From an uncultured Dehalococcoidia bacterium (GTDB lineage: Bacteria; Chloroflexota; Dehalococcoidia; Lucifugimonadales; Lucifugimonadaceae), in the NCBI GenBank assembly GCA_958295935.1, contig OY282385.1:1550001-1614000 (forward strand): a DNA stretch of 64,000 bases, given 5' to 3'. Each line of letters begins with the position of its first letter. The stretch's first letter is position 1. The translations under genes were made by a program, and so were the position numbers. This document shows positions 25,797 through 34,177 of the stretch, piece by piece. The notes under the pieces were generated by a model. That model had not been told where the DNA came from. It searched no databases and was given only the letters and a program-made list of their open reading frames with translations.

Positions 25797-26806
25797 TCTA
25801 TGCCCTCCCATACTTGCGCAAAAAGCCGCAGCCAGTTGCCGCCGATGATCTTGCGCACGTCGTCATCTCCGTATCCGCGGCCGCTCAGACCCGCCGCAAT
25901 GTTTCCGAACTGCCTGGTCCCTTCCAGGCCGTGCAGATGACGGTATGGGTGGGGAGTGTACGCGACCTCGCGAGCCGGTATCGTCCCCTGGCTCGCGAAG
26001 AGCCACTCGAACCATGCTCGAGACTGCTCCTGACAAAAGTCCGTCCCCACGGCAACGTGCTCCGGCCCAACCATTTCCAACAGGTACTCTATGGCGTCCA
26101 GATAGTCGTCCAGGGTTGAGTCAAACCCATTTGGAAAGAACATGGGGAAGGCGTTCGCGCCTATCACCCCGCCTTTCGCAACAAGAGCCCGGATGGCCTC
26201 GTCAGTCTTGTTGCGCGGGTGGTCGCACTGCGAGCGGGCGTTCGCATGAGTGAACGCCACCGGAGCCGCCGAGCGCTCTATGGTCTCCATGACCGTCCTA
26301 TCGCCGGTGTGAGACAGATCTATGAGTATGCCCACCCGGTTCATCTCGTCTATAGCCGCCTGCCCAAACTTGGATAGCCCGTCGTCCTTGCGCTCGTAGC
26401 AGCCGTTTCCAAGGAGATTGCGCTCGTTATAGGTGAGTTGGACTATGCGCACCCCAAGCCGGTGGAACAGGGCCAGCCGATCAAGGCTGTTGCCGATCGG
26501 CGTAGCGTTCTGCCAGCCAAAGATGATCCCGCACCTGTTCTCGGACTTGGCCGAGTGGATGTCCGCCGCGCTATGGACGGGCCGTATGAACTCGCTGAAC
26601 TGATCGAACCAAGCCAACCATCGGGCGATGTTGTCCATCGTGGAATTGAAATCATCCCAGATGGCGATAGTGGCGTTGATCGCCGTCACGCCCCCGTCCC
26701 GAAGGTCCCTGAAAACCGACTCGACGCCCCAGCGGGAGGTATCCAGCCCGTCAATCGCTATGCATGAACCGTAGAGAGAATCGGCCTTGCCGGTGGAGAA
26801 AGACAT
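25793..26806 (-). CDS. Membrane dipeptidase (M19) family hydrolase, divergent subgroup
   Basis: The amidohydrolase-type barrel is recognisable by RIVQLTYNERNLLG, GILIDLSHTGDRT, FTHANARS and HVAVGTDF. The usual N-terminal His-x-Asp (DGHND) reads DGLDTS here, and the usual bridging Glu region (EG) reads WQNATP. Two or three canonical metal ligands are therefore missing, as in a known divergent branch of the family. A peptidase activity should not be assumed. The start is uncertain; ATG 26806 (SFSTGKADSLYGS) matches relatives best. It is coupled by an ATGA overlap to the MlrC gene. It has no signal peptide, so it is cytosolic. Confidence 0.8.
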   Translation of the reverse strand: MSFSTGKADSLYGSCIAIDGLDTSRWGVESVFRDLRDGGVTAINATIAIWDDFNSTMDNIARWLAWFDQFSEFIRPVHSAADIHSAKSENRCGIIFGWQNATPIGNSLDRLALFHRLGVRIVQLTYNERNLLGNGCYERKDDGLSKFGQAAIDEMNRVGILIDLSHTGDRTVMETIERSAAPVAFTHANARSQCDHPRNKTDEAIRALVAKGGVIGANAFPMFFPNGFDSTLDDYLDAIEYLLEMVGPEHVAVGTDFCQEQSRAWFEWLFASQGTIPAREVAYTPHPYRHLHGLEGTRQFGNIAAGLSGRGYGDDDVRKIIGGNWLRLFAQVWEGIE

Positions 26807-27080
26807 GCTGCAGTCAATGAATCGGCTTATCAGGCGCGGCGCCATCGCCGTGCCACACGCTTTCGTCGCAGTGCACAGGGTATTCTGATACCTCCCGCCC
26901 CGCTGCGCAACGCCGCGCACCGAATGGATAGATCCTCCCCCGGCACACGCGTCGCACTAACGAGCGGGCGTTCCCTGATGTGCCGTATGCGTAGGGAGGA
27001 GGAGGACGTGCCAAACCAGAACTCGCTCCGGTAGAAGATGCGCCAATCCCCCATCTGCCCGGCCTTACCAGCTTATCTAT

Positions 27081-28862
27081 CTACTCTTCAGGGTACGGAA
27101 TTTCTACCTCGAACATCCCTTCTTCATCTTCACCGCCTACCGCTTTGCCCATGGCCGCCTCAATACGATCCAGTAATGCATTAGCACGCGCCTCATAGAA
27201 ACCAGAGAAATCATCGGTCCTCAATGCATCGGCAGAGATGCAGTGTGAAGTTAATATCTCATCCATCTTAGATGAATCTATTCCAGCATCTCTTTCAAGC
27301 GATGGCAAGTACGCAGAAGGCGCTTTCTTCCCAATCATGCCGTTAGTATGCGCGGCCAAAGGTGTCTTGTTGATGATGCTGTTGAAGATGTTTCGCGGGA
27401 TTCCTATCTTCTCACACCACGCCTTGGGGAATATATGGTGTATATCGATTCTATCATCGAAAAATATCTGGTACTCCATAGCAAGTCCCTTGCGGAAATC
27501 ACGGCTTCCGTCACGCATCAGCAGTGCGTGGATACCCTTGTAAGCCGCACTGTTGCGCGTTCTCAGCGTCAGAAGGCGATTTGCTTGGAAATTTGCGTCC
27601 CGAATTGTCGACGGTTCTTCGCCGCCGCCTCTTACCCATCCCGCCACTTCCGAGAAATCTCTGACTAGCTGGGTTTCTGTTGGACCTCCGTAAATCTCTC
27701 CAAAAACGCCGCACCAGTACCAGCGAGTCAGCTTCTGGTGTACGCCTTCGGTGTCGCCCTGGCTTCCCAGATCCGCAAAAATGGCGGCTAGCCCTGTCAA
27801 CTGAGTCTGGTAGGGGAGGTCCGAGGCGTTGAAGATCTTTTGCCCATGCAAAAAACGGGCAGCCTGGATAAATCCCGTCTCAACCTGATCCGCCCAACTC
27901 TGGTATTCAGACACAGTAAGACGCAAGATGTCTCGACGCCTGCAACTTACCGCGCTATCTGAGTTGCTGTTGGTCGCGAGCAAGGTGACAGCCTGCAAAA
28001 ATTCAGTGTTCTCAACACTTTCCAGAACAGGGTGCTCGTCCTTGAGTCTCTCGTGCCTGCCTTGCCAGTCATCTCGCAGTTGAAAATCCTCTCCAGCAAA
28101 CGAAGCTGTTAGCAGCTCGAATACAGTCAGAGTAACTCCGCCTGTATTGACTTTCTCAAAAACTTTGCAGACGGCTTCCTTTGGAGTGTCTTTACCCAAG
28201 ATAATAACAGGTACGTTATATTGTTCAACCTTCTTGATTATATTTGCCTCGAAAGTATCAAACAGTTTCGCTTTTTCTTCCGTGTATTCATGATATTTGT
28301 TGTATCCACGTCTCCAATCAGCAGAATTGAAAATCTTATGCGCAGGAAACATACCATGTTCATATTCTTGTTTATCGGACGACAAATCTAGCAAAATTTC
28401 ATTCCGGAAATTCTTTGAAATCCGGTTTTCTGGTACGGAAATCACTGCCTCTTCCCTGTCGAACCGTTCGTCGAGGCATTTTTCCATGTCAAAATAGTAC
28501 CAGCGGCTGGTTTCTTGTCCCCTGGAGTTTTTTGTCTTGACCGGCCGCCCGGCCCGTAATGACTGAAACAACGAGGTCAAGCGTTGTTGGCCGTCCAGTA
28601 TCAGAGTGTCAGGAGTCTTCTGTTCGGTTGACTCGTCGGTTCCTTCTACAGGGCGAGGCTTGAAATTGGCGCCATCGCCACCCGTCGTAAGCGTCATCAC
28701 AGTGCCGATCGGGAATGATTGTGAAATGCTGGCCAGCAAGTCTCGAATGTGCTGGTCGTCCCATATCCAGCCGCGCTGGAAATCTGGCAACTGCGCCTCG
28801 CCAGAAGATACGCTCTTGAGAATTTCGAGTAGCGGGTGTTTGTCGAAGGTGATGACGTTCAT
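27081..28862 (-). CDS. DUF262/DUF1524 protein (GmrSD-like type IV restriction enzyme)
   Basis: A 593-residue single-chain protein. The N-terminal DUF262 domain has LPDFQRGWIWDD at about 25-36 and the ParB/Srx-like DGQQRLTSL at 90-98, the NTP-binding part in GmrS. The C-terminal DUF1524 domain has DIHHIFPKAWCEK near 471 and NSIINKTPLAAHTN, a His-Me/HNH nuclease as in GmrD. Such fused GmrSD enzymes cut DNA with modified (often glucosylated) cytosine, protecting against phages. The gene is visibly AT-richer than its neighbours, with runs near one third G+C around 28200, so it was probably acquired by transfer. No methylase is nearby, fitting a modification-dependent enzyme. Confidence 0.85.
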   Translation of the reverse strand: MNVITFDKHPLLEILKSVSSGEAQLPDFQRGWIWDDQHIRDLLASISQSFPIGTVMTLTTGGDGANFKPRPVEGTDESTEQKTPDTLILDGQQRLTSLFQSLRAGRPVKTKNSRGQETSRWYYFDMEKCLDERFDREEAVISVPENRISKNFRNEILLDLSSDKQEYEHGMFPAHKIFNSADWRRGYNKYHEYTEEKAKLFDTFEANIIKKVEQYNVPVIILGKDTPKEAVCKVFEKVNTGGVTLTVFELLTASFAGEDFQLRDDWQGRHERLKDEHPVLESVENTEFLQAVTLLATNSNSDSAVSCRRRDILRLTVSEYQSWADQVETGFIQAARFLHGQKIFNASDLPYQTQLTGLAAIFADLGSQGDTEGVHQKLTRWYWCGVFGEIYGGPTETQLVRDFSEVAGWVRGGGEEPSTIRDANFQANRLLTLRTRNSAAYKGIHALLMRDGSRDFRKGLAMEYQIFFDDRIDIHHIFPKAWCEKIGIPRNIFNSIINKTPLAAHTNGMIGKKAPSAYLPSLERDAGIDSSKMDEILTSHCISADALRTDDFSGFYEARANALLDRIEAAMGKAVGGEDEEGMFEVEIPYPEE

Positions 28863-28950
28863 TCGATTGGTGACTCCCCATGATGTGCCGCCCGCCCCAG
28901 CCCCCGCGCTATTCGTAAGCCTAGATCATTGTAACGGCGCCACCACCCAA

Positions 28951-29137
28951 ATCAACCCGAATGCAAAGCCACGGGGACACCACAACCGCGCATACAATTC
29001 CCTCACCAGCCGCCCAGGACTTCTCAGCAAGGCAGACCAACGTGAAACTCTCCCAACCCATACTCGCCCATCAGGAAATCACCTGCCAAAACGGCATGGT
29101 CGTAGCCCAGCACCCGCTAGGCGCACAGGCCGGCCTC
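28951..29137. repeat. 187-bp direct repeat, left copy (truncated 5' end of ggt)
   Basis: Identical to 30414-30600 except for two substitutions. It contains the leader and first 32 codons of ggt (GTG at 29042), then stops abruptly. The last 21 bases serve, on the other strand, as the final six codons and stop of the XRE-ImmA gene. It flanks that gene on the left. Confidence 0.95.
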
Positions 29138-30205
29138 TTCGCAATCCTGCAGAGGCATGCTCATGCGGTTGTCCAGATCACGGACTGATATACCCAGCAA
29201 CTCCGCCGCCTTGGCCTCTGAGATCACGTCCTCAGCCAACGCCCGGTAGCACAGACGCTCAAAACGCCTCGACTCCTCACCCGGAAATCCATACGGCTCT
29301 TCATACGGTGGCTTGCGCCAGCCGCGACGCACAAATTCTCTGAAGAGATCACGGAACAACCTGTCATTGAATATCCCCAGATCGTGACCCCGATACGTCA
29401 AAGCCTGCACGCTCACGCGATATAGGCCCTTCAGCTCGAACAGCTCCCCCCATCCGAAGGATTGGCGCCGCTTCCCAATCTCCGGCCGTAGTGACTCCGC
29501 AGGCATCAGGAACGAACCAGCGAAGCGGTTTGCTGCCTTCTCCTCACCGACCTCCTTGACGACGTCCATGACCAAGTGGCCCAGTTCGTGCGCCAACGTG
29601 AAACGCTGGCGCTCACCTCGGGAAGCCCCGTTCACCACAATCACCGGCAGGCTTGCTCCGTCTGAGCGCGTTGCATGAGCCGTCAGACCCGAAATGCTGG
29701 AGGGAAGATCCATAGACAGCACCTTGACGCCGCGCTCCTCCATCGTCTCGACCATGTTCGCTATCGGATCGATGCCAAGTCGCCAGCAACTTCTCACCAT
29801 TCCGGCCGCTCTTTCAGCATCCGCCAATTCGCGAACCCGATAGGGAGCCTCATCCGGCTGATCCCAAACCGCGCTAGGCAGGTCGAGTAACTCCTCGATC
29901 GCCAGGTACCGGTCGACCAGCTCCAGTGTGCGGGCCTCGACCTGCGCCCTATCACGCTTGCGCTTCAGGCTATTCTTACGAAACTCAACCCCCACGAAGG
30001 CAGCCGCGTTACGTCCAAGCAAATACTCCACGGACGTATTCAGCCCCTCGGCAAGCGCTATCAACACCTTCGAACCCGGCATTGCCTCGTTCCGCTCGTA
30101 CTTTCCAATAGCCTGGGCGGTGACGAGCTTGTCAATCCGCCCTTCCAAAGCCCTCAGTGACAACCCTGACCCCGCCCTGGCGACCCTGAGCCTCTGTCCA
30201 ATCAT
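29117..30205 (-). CDS. XRE-family regulator fused to ImmA/IrrE-type metallopeptidase
   Basis: A 362-residue protein. An N-terminal helix-turn-helix (about 3-60: LRVARAGSGLSLRALEGRI, AQAIGKYERNEAMP) is followed by a zinc-peptidase domain with H206-E-L-G-H210 in FTLAHELGHLVMD and a later Glu in EEKAANRFAG. In ICE and prophage regulators, ImmA-type proteases destroy a repressor; stand-alone fusions behave as stress or antitoxin-like regulators. AAGGAG lies about 9 nt before ATG 30205. The gene lies between 187-bp direct repeats, and its last six residues and stop are encoded by the left repeat, so the C-terminus was created by the insertion. A dyad-rich operator sits upstream. Confidence 0.87.
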   Translation of the reverse strand: MIGQRLRVARAGSGLSLRALEGRIDKLVTAQAIGKYERNEAMPGSKVLIALAEGLNTSVEYLLGRNAAAFVGVEFRKNSLKRKRDRAQVEARTLELVDRYLAIEELLDLPSAVWDQPDEAPYRVRELADAERAAGMVRSCWRLGIDPIANMVETMEERGVKVLSMDLPSSISGLTAHATRSDGASLPVIVVNGASRGERQRFTLAHELGHLVMDVVKEVGEEKAANRFAGSFLMPAESLRPEIGKRRQSFGWGELFELKGLYRVSVQALTYRGHDLGIFNDRLFRDLFREFVRRGWRKPPYEEPYGFPGEESRRFERLCYRALAEDVISEAKAAELLGISVRDLDNRMSMPLQDCEEAGLCA

Positions 30206-30230
30206 TCATCTTCTCTCCTTGATCTATTTA

Positions 30231-30267
30231 GTTTACAACAAACAAGATATTCTTGCTATTTGTAAAC
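30231..30267 (-). promoter_or_regulatory. Nested dyads upstream of the XRE-ImmA gene (candidate operator)
   Basis: GTTTACAA (30231-30238) and TTGTAAAC (30260-30267) are perfect inverted repeats. Between them CAAGATATTCTTG (30243-30255) is itself a perfect dyad. The stretch is AT-rich and ends about 25 nt from the gene start, so it probably overlaps the promoter. Autoregulation by the XRE domain is the natural reading. Confidence 0.6.
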
Positions 30268-30413
30268 CATTGAGAATTTTCGGCATCGCGCTCAGCAATC
30301 AGGGCAGTCGCCGGCCTCTGCCATCCCCGCCATCGCGGGCCGAGGTCTGTGGAAAGTGGAAGGAGACATGCGGCCCGGCTCGATCCTGCACATAGCGGCC
30401 CCCCCGCCCCCCA

Positions 30414-30600
30414 ATCAAGCCGAATGCAAAGCCACGGGGACACCACAACCGCGCATACAATTCCCTCACCAGCCGCCCAGGACTTCCCAGCAAGGCAGAC
30501 CAACGTGAAACTCTCCCAACCCATACTCGCCCATCAGGAAATCACCTGCCAAAACGGCATGGTCGTAGCCCAGCACCCGCTAGGCGCACAGGCCGGCCTC
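30414..30600. repeat. 187-bp direct repeat, right copy (native 5' end of ggt)
   Basis: Matches 28951-29137 with two substitutions (at 30419 and in ACTTCCCAGC). It continues without a break into the intact ggt, so this is the native copy. The unique segment between the repeats, 29138-30413, carries only the XRE-ImmA gene and its operator. Confidence 0.95.
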
Positions 30601-32217
30601 GAAGTACTCCAGCGAGGCGGAAACGCCGTGGACGCAGCCGTGACCACCGCCTTCGCCATGGGCGTGCTACAGCCCCTCATGAACGGCATCGGCGGAGGTG
30701 GCCTGATGGTCGTCCACCTCGACGGCGCAGACGGCGGAACCGTCAACTACGGAATGCAGGCCCCCGGCATGGCACGGGGCGATATGTATGAACTCGAGGA
30801 CCAACTAGCCCCGCTCGACGTCAACTCCATACGCCTGTCCCGACGATTCTCCTATCCCATCGTCAAGGAACAGGCCAACCTCGAGGGCTACACCTCCATA
30901 GCCATCCCCGGCGCCGTTGCCGGGCTAGCCGCAGCCCTCGACAAATGGGGGTCGATAGACCTCGATCAAGCCATCGCCCCCGCCGTTCGCATCGCCGAGA
31001 AAGGATTCCCCATGGGCCATCGAATGGCCCTCTGGCTGCTGGAAAAACGAGACCTGCTGCTGCGGTTTGGAGAAACAGCGAAGGTCTACTACCCAGGCGG
31101 ATGGCCCCCGAACCCAGGCGAAACCTGGATGCAAAGCGACCACGCCAAGACGCTCAGCAAGATCGCCCGACACGGCCCCGACGCCTTCTACCAAGGCGAA
31201 ATCGCCGAAATGATCTGCGAAGACACCGCCAACAACGGCGGATACCTACGCAAGCCGGACTTCGCTCAATATCGACCCATACTGTCGGAGTCCGCGCTGG
31301 AAGGAACCTATCGCGGCATAGGCATCCGCGCGGTCGACGGCCCAGCCGCCGGAATCACCCTGATGCAAATCCTCAACATACTCGAACACGCCGACCCCAC
31401 ACTCCTGAAACGAACCGACGCGAACTCATTACACCTGCTGATCGAGGCCATCAAACTGGCCGGCGTCGACCGCTTCACCTACATGGGCGACCCGGCCATC
31501 GCAGCGCTGCCCATGGACGCACTGACGAAGAAGGAATTCGCCGCAACCCGCTGGGACGCACTCGATAGCCGCATCGCCTCCCAACCGCCGCCCGGCGACC
31601 CATGGCCATTCTCCAGGCACGACCGATACGACGACTTTCCAGCCCCGGCAGGAGTGGCCTCCGATGACGGAACCACACACCTCACCGTCGTCGACCGACA
31701 CAGGAACGCCGTGAGCCTGACGCAGACCAACCACGGCTACTCCGGCGTGGTCAACCCCGGAGTCGGCGTGATGATGAACAACGGCATGGGATGGGGCTGC
31801 CCAATCCCCGGAACCGTCAACTCCCACGCACCGCACGCACGATCCCTCAACAACATGACCCCCGTCGTACTGCACGAAGAAGGCAAGCTGCGAGCCGCGC
31901 TCGGAGCATCCGGCGGAAGGCGCATCTGGACCGCCATCGCCCAATCCATAGTGAACCGCGTCGACCGGGGCATGAGCCTGCAGCACGCTATCCAGGCCCC
32001 CAGAATCCACACCGAGACAGACGTGGTAACCGTGGACGGCCGCATAGATGAGACTATAACGAAAGAACTGGCCCGCAGAGGACATGAATTGATAGAAATC
32101 ACCCCGCACTACACATACTCCCCATACTCCGAACCAAACGGAATAGCCGCCGAAGGAGATATACTCAAAAGCGCAGTATACCCCGTAGCAAAACCCACCC
32201 ACGCCGCAGGATATTAG
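30505..32217 (+). CDS. ggt: Gamma-glutamyltransferase family protein
   Basis: The protein has the opening MVVAQHPLGAQAGLEVLQRG and GGNAVDAAVTTAFAMGV of the family, and the autoprocessing site GTTHLTVVD with the likely nucleophile Thr390, where the proenzyme splits into large and small subunits. GASGGRRIWTA and APRIHTE are in the small subunit. The family transfers or hydrolyses gamma-glutamyl groups of glutathione-like compounds; some members are cephalosporin acylases. GTG at 30505 is preferred, with AAGG 9 nt upstream, giving 570 residues; an in-frame ATG at 30424 would add 27. No signal peptide is evident, so it is probably cytosolic. Confidence 0.9.
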   Translation: MKLSQPILAHQEITCQNGMVVAQHPLGAQAGLEVLQRGGNAVDAAVTTAFAMGVLQPLMNGIGGGGLMVVHLDGADGGTVNYGMQAPGMARGDMYELEDQLAPLDVNSIRLSRRFSYPIVKEQANLEGYTSIAIPGAVAGLAAALDKWGSIDLDQAIAPAVRIAEKGFPMGHRMALWLLEKRDLLLRFGETAKVYYPGGWPPNPGETWMQSDHAKTLSKIARHGPDAFYQGEIAEMICEDTANNGGYLRKPDFAQYRPILSESALEGTYRGIGIRAVDGPAAGITLMQILNILEHADPTLLKRTDANSLHLLIEAIKLAGVDRFTYMGDPAIAALPMDALTKKEFAATRWDALDSRIASQPPPGDPWPFSRHDRYDDFPAPAGVASDDGTTHLTVVDRHRNAVSLTQTNHGYSGVVNPGVGVMMNNGMGWGCPIPGTVNSHAPHARSLNNMTPVVLHEEGKLRAALGASGGRRIWTAIAQSIVNRVDRGMSLQHAIQAPRIHTETDVVTVDGRIDETITKELARRGHELIEITPHYTYSPYSEPNGIAAEGDILKSAVYPVAKPTHAAGY

Positions 32218-32305
32218 ACACGGAAAGCATAACGAGAACTATGTATGATGAAGGCCTTGGGCACTCTGTACAGTTGACAAATCCCAGAGCCGTAAGAGAT
32301 TTCCC

Positions 32306-34111
32306 GTGAAAGAACGAGAAGCTTATAGGGGCCGCAGACACCCGGCTCACTGTACGTGTGTCAGGTGCACCAAGAATCGTCTAAGACGTTTGGGCTTAGA
32401 CCGGAGTAAGGGGCGGCATCCTGCTGAAGTTCGTGAACCAACGCCCAGGCCCAATCCTCCGAGGCGATACGGGCGGTCCACTGCTGAAGTTCGTGAACCA
32501 AATCCCGTTCCGAAGGGCACACAGAACCGGCCCGCCAAAAAATCAGCCGCATGTCTGGCCGCCAAACTTTTAATTTTCGTCACGATAATCGCATACGCAA
32601 CAGCGACAGTCATTCATCTCTCAAATAACTTCGCCTTCGGCAATGCTCTCACTGGCGGCATGAAGGACGCACGCGTGGCCGCCCTCTGCGCGAAAAATCC
32701 CAAATCTATCTGGCTGTTCGTAGATCGAGACGCATGGTCAGACGCAGCATTCACCTCCCTCGGGAACCCATACGATGCAATACAGTGCGAAGACTCCCCG
32801 CTAGCATTCGTGGCGGACATGCGCCCGGAAACGCCCCGACCGCAGAACGAACAGCAGGTTCAGCCGACCGCTACGCCTGCAATCCTACCCGCTGTGCCTC
32901 CCCCACCACCAACCATCCAGACATTACCGATAGCCACTCCGGTCCCTTCCGTTGCACCGCTCCCTACCATCGCCCCACCGCCGCCTACTCCAACACCCCG
33001 TCCAACCGCAACTCCTACTCCCGCGCCGCTCCCAACCATCGCCCCGCCCTCGCCTACTCCAACACCCCGTCCAACCGCAACTCCTACTCCTGCACCGCCC
33101 CAACTCCGACACATAGAAGAAAAACGCTACATGCTCCAATTGATCAATGATGAACATACTCAAGCCGGCCTTGATCCTGTCGTATTGGGGGACAACGTAG
33201 CGCCACAGCTGCACGCAGAATCATCGCTGGAGAATTGCTTCATGTCCCACTGGGGCATTGACGGCCTGAAACCATATATGCGATACGGCTTGGCTGGCGG
33301 CTATCAAGCCAACGGCGAGAACGGTCGTGGGCCCAGATACTGCATTAAGGCCTATGAAAGGTATCAACCTCTTGCCGGTATCAAGCAAGAGATCGAGGAG
33401 GCAATGGAAGGCTGGATGGGCAGTCGCGGCCATCGACGTAACATCCTCGGCAAGTGGCACAAGAAAGTGAACATCGGCTTTGCCTGGGACAAATACAATT
33501 TCTTTGCCTACCAACATTTTGAGGGCGATTATGTCGAGTATGATCAACTGCCCATAATTAGTAGCGATGTTCTGACCTTGTCGGGAAAAGTCAAGAATGG
33601 AGCGCGATTTGCCAAGGCCGATGACCTTCGTGTACAGATCTACTTCGACCCGCCGCCCCACCCGCTAAGGCCAACCCAGATCTCGCGCACTGAGTGCTAC
33701 GATCTTGGCCGGCCTGTAGCCGCCCTGCGGGAGCCTCTCCCAGACGGTTGGCGTTATTCTACCAATTATTTTCATACATTTCATGATACCTGCCCCAACC
33801 CATATTTTGTTCCACAAAACACACCCGCATTCACTTCACCTCAGGAGGCAAGCCGCTGGATCGATCCCTCCAGTCTATTTCAGAACCTTATTAGCATTAC
33901 TGTGCCGTGGATCACTGCATCAAAATGGACAGTAAGCAGCACAACCTTTTCCGTAGAAACCCCACTGTACAGTATTCTGCGTAAAGGCGAAGGCGTCTAT
34001 ACGATCATCTTATGGGGCCCCATCGACGGCGAAGACGTAGCCATTTCCCAATACTCCATCTTCCACGGCATAACACCGCCCGACACGTACAATCCAGACA
34101 ACTACAACTAG
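32306..34111 (+). CDS. Membrane-anchored CAP (SCP/PR1)-domain protein with Pro/Thr-rich stalk
   Basis: A cytosolic N-terminus has CTCVRCTKNR (a possible zinc knuckle at 16-25) and a twice-repeated AEVREP segment, also repeated in the DNA at 32421 and 32480. A transmembrane helix lies at about 82-104. A stalk at 165-270 contains TPTPRPTATPTPAPLPTIAP-type repeats. A CAP domain at about 275-410 has HWGIDG, GENG and SRGHRRNIL, the positions of the family's His-Glu-His cavity. The last 180 residues are beta-rich and unrecognised. The protein probably projects outward and binds the cell surface or a partner. GTG start at 32306. Lower G+C than the flanking genes suggests transfer. Confidence 0.78.
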   Translation: MKEREAYRGRRHPAHCTCVRCTKNRLRRLGLDRSKGRHPAEVREPTPRPNPPRRYGRSTAEVREPNPVPKGTQNRPAKKSAACLAAKLLIFVTIIAYATATVIHLSNNFAFGNALTGGMKDARVAALCAKNPKSIWLFVDRDAWSDAAFTSLGNPYDAIQCEDSPLAFVADMRPETPRPQNEQQVQPTATPAILPAVPPPPPTIQTLPIATPVPSVAPLPTIAPPPPTPTPRPTATPTPAPLPTIAPPSPTPTPRPTATPTPAPPQLRHIEEKRYMLQLINDEHTQAGLDPVVLGDNVAPQLHAESSLENCFMSHWGIDGLKPYMRYGLAGGYQANGENGRGPRYCIKAYERYQPLAGIKQEIEEAMEGWMGSRGHRRNILGKWHKKVNIGFAWDKYNFFAYQHFEGDYVEYDQLPIISSDVLTLSGKVKNGARFAKADDLRVQIYFDPPPHPLRPTQISRTECYDLGRPVAALREPLPDGWRYSTNYFHTFHDTCPNPYFVPQNTPAFTSPQEASRWIDPSSLFQNLISITVPWITASKWTVSSTTFSVETPLYSILRKGEGVYTIILWGPIDGEDVAISQYSIFHGITPPDTYNPDNYN

Positions 34112-34177
34112 ACGGCCCCTACGGCCGCCACCCCGGATCGAAGCACGCTCCCCCGAAAGAGGCGCCGCCAAGCCCCC

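Noticed and set aside
24555-25940. 461-residue open frame antisense to the MlrC gene
   Set aside because: It is Arg/His/Pro-rich, typical of antisense frames in high-G+C coding DNA, and has no family motif. The minus-strand gene is a clear MlrC protein.
28951-30600. Transposon insertion with target-site duplication
   Set aside because: The 187-bp repeats are far longer than known transposon duplications, and no transposase or terminal inverted repeats are present.
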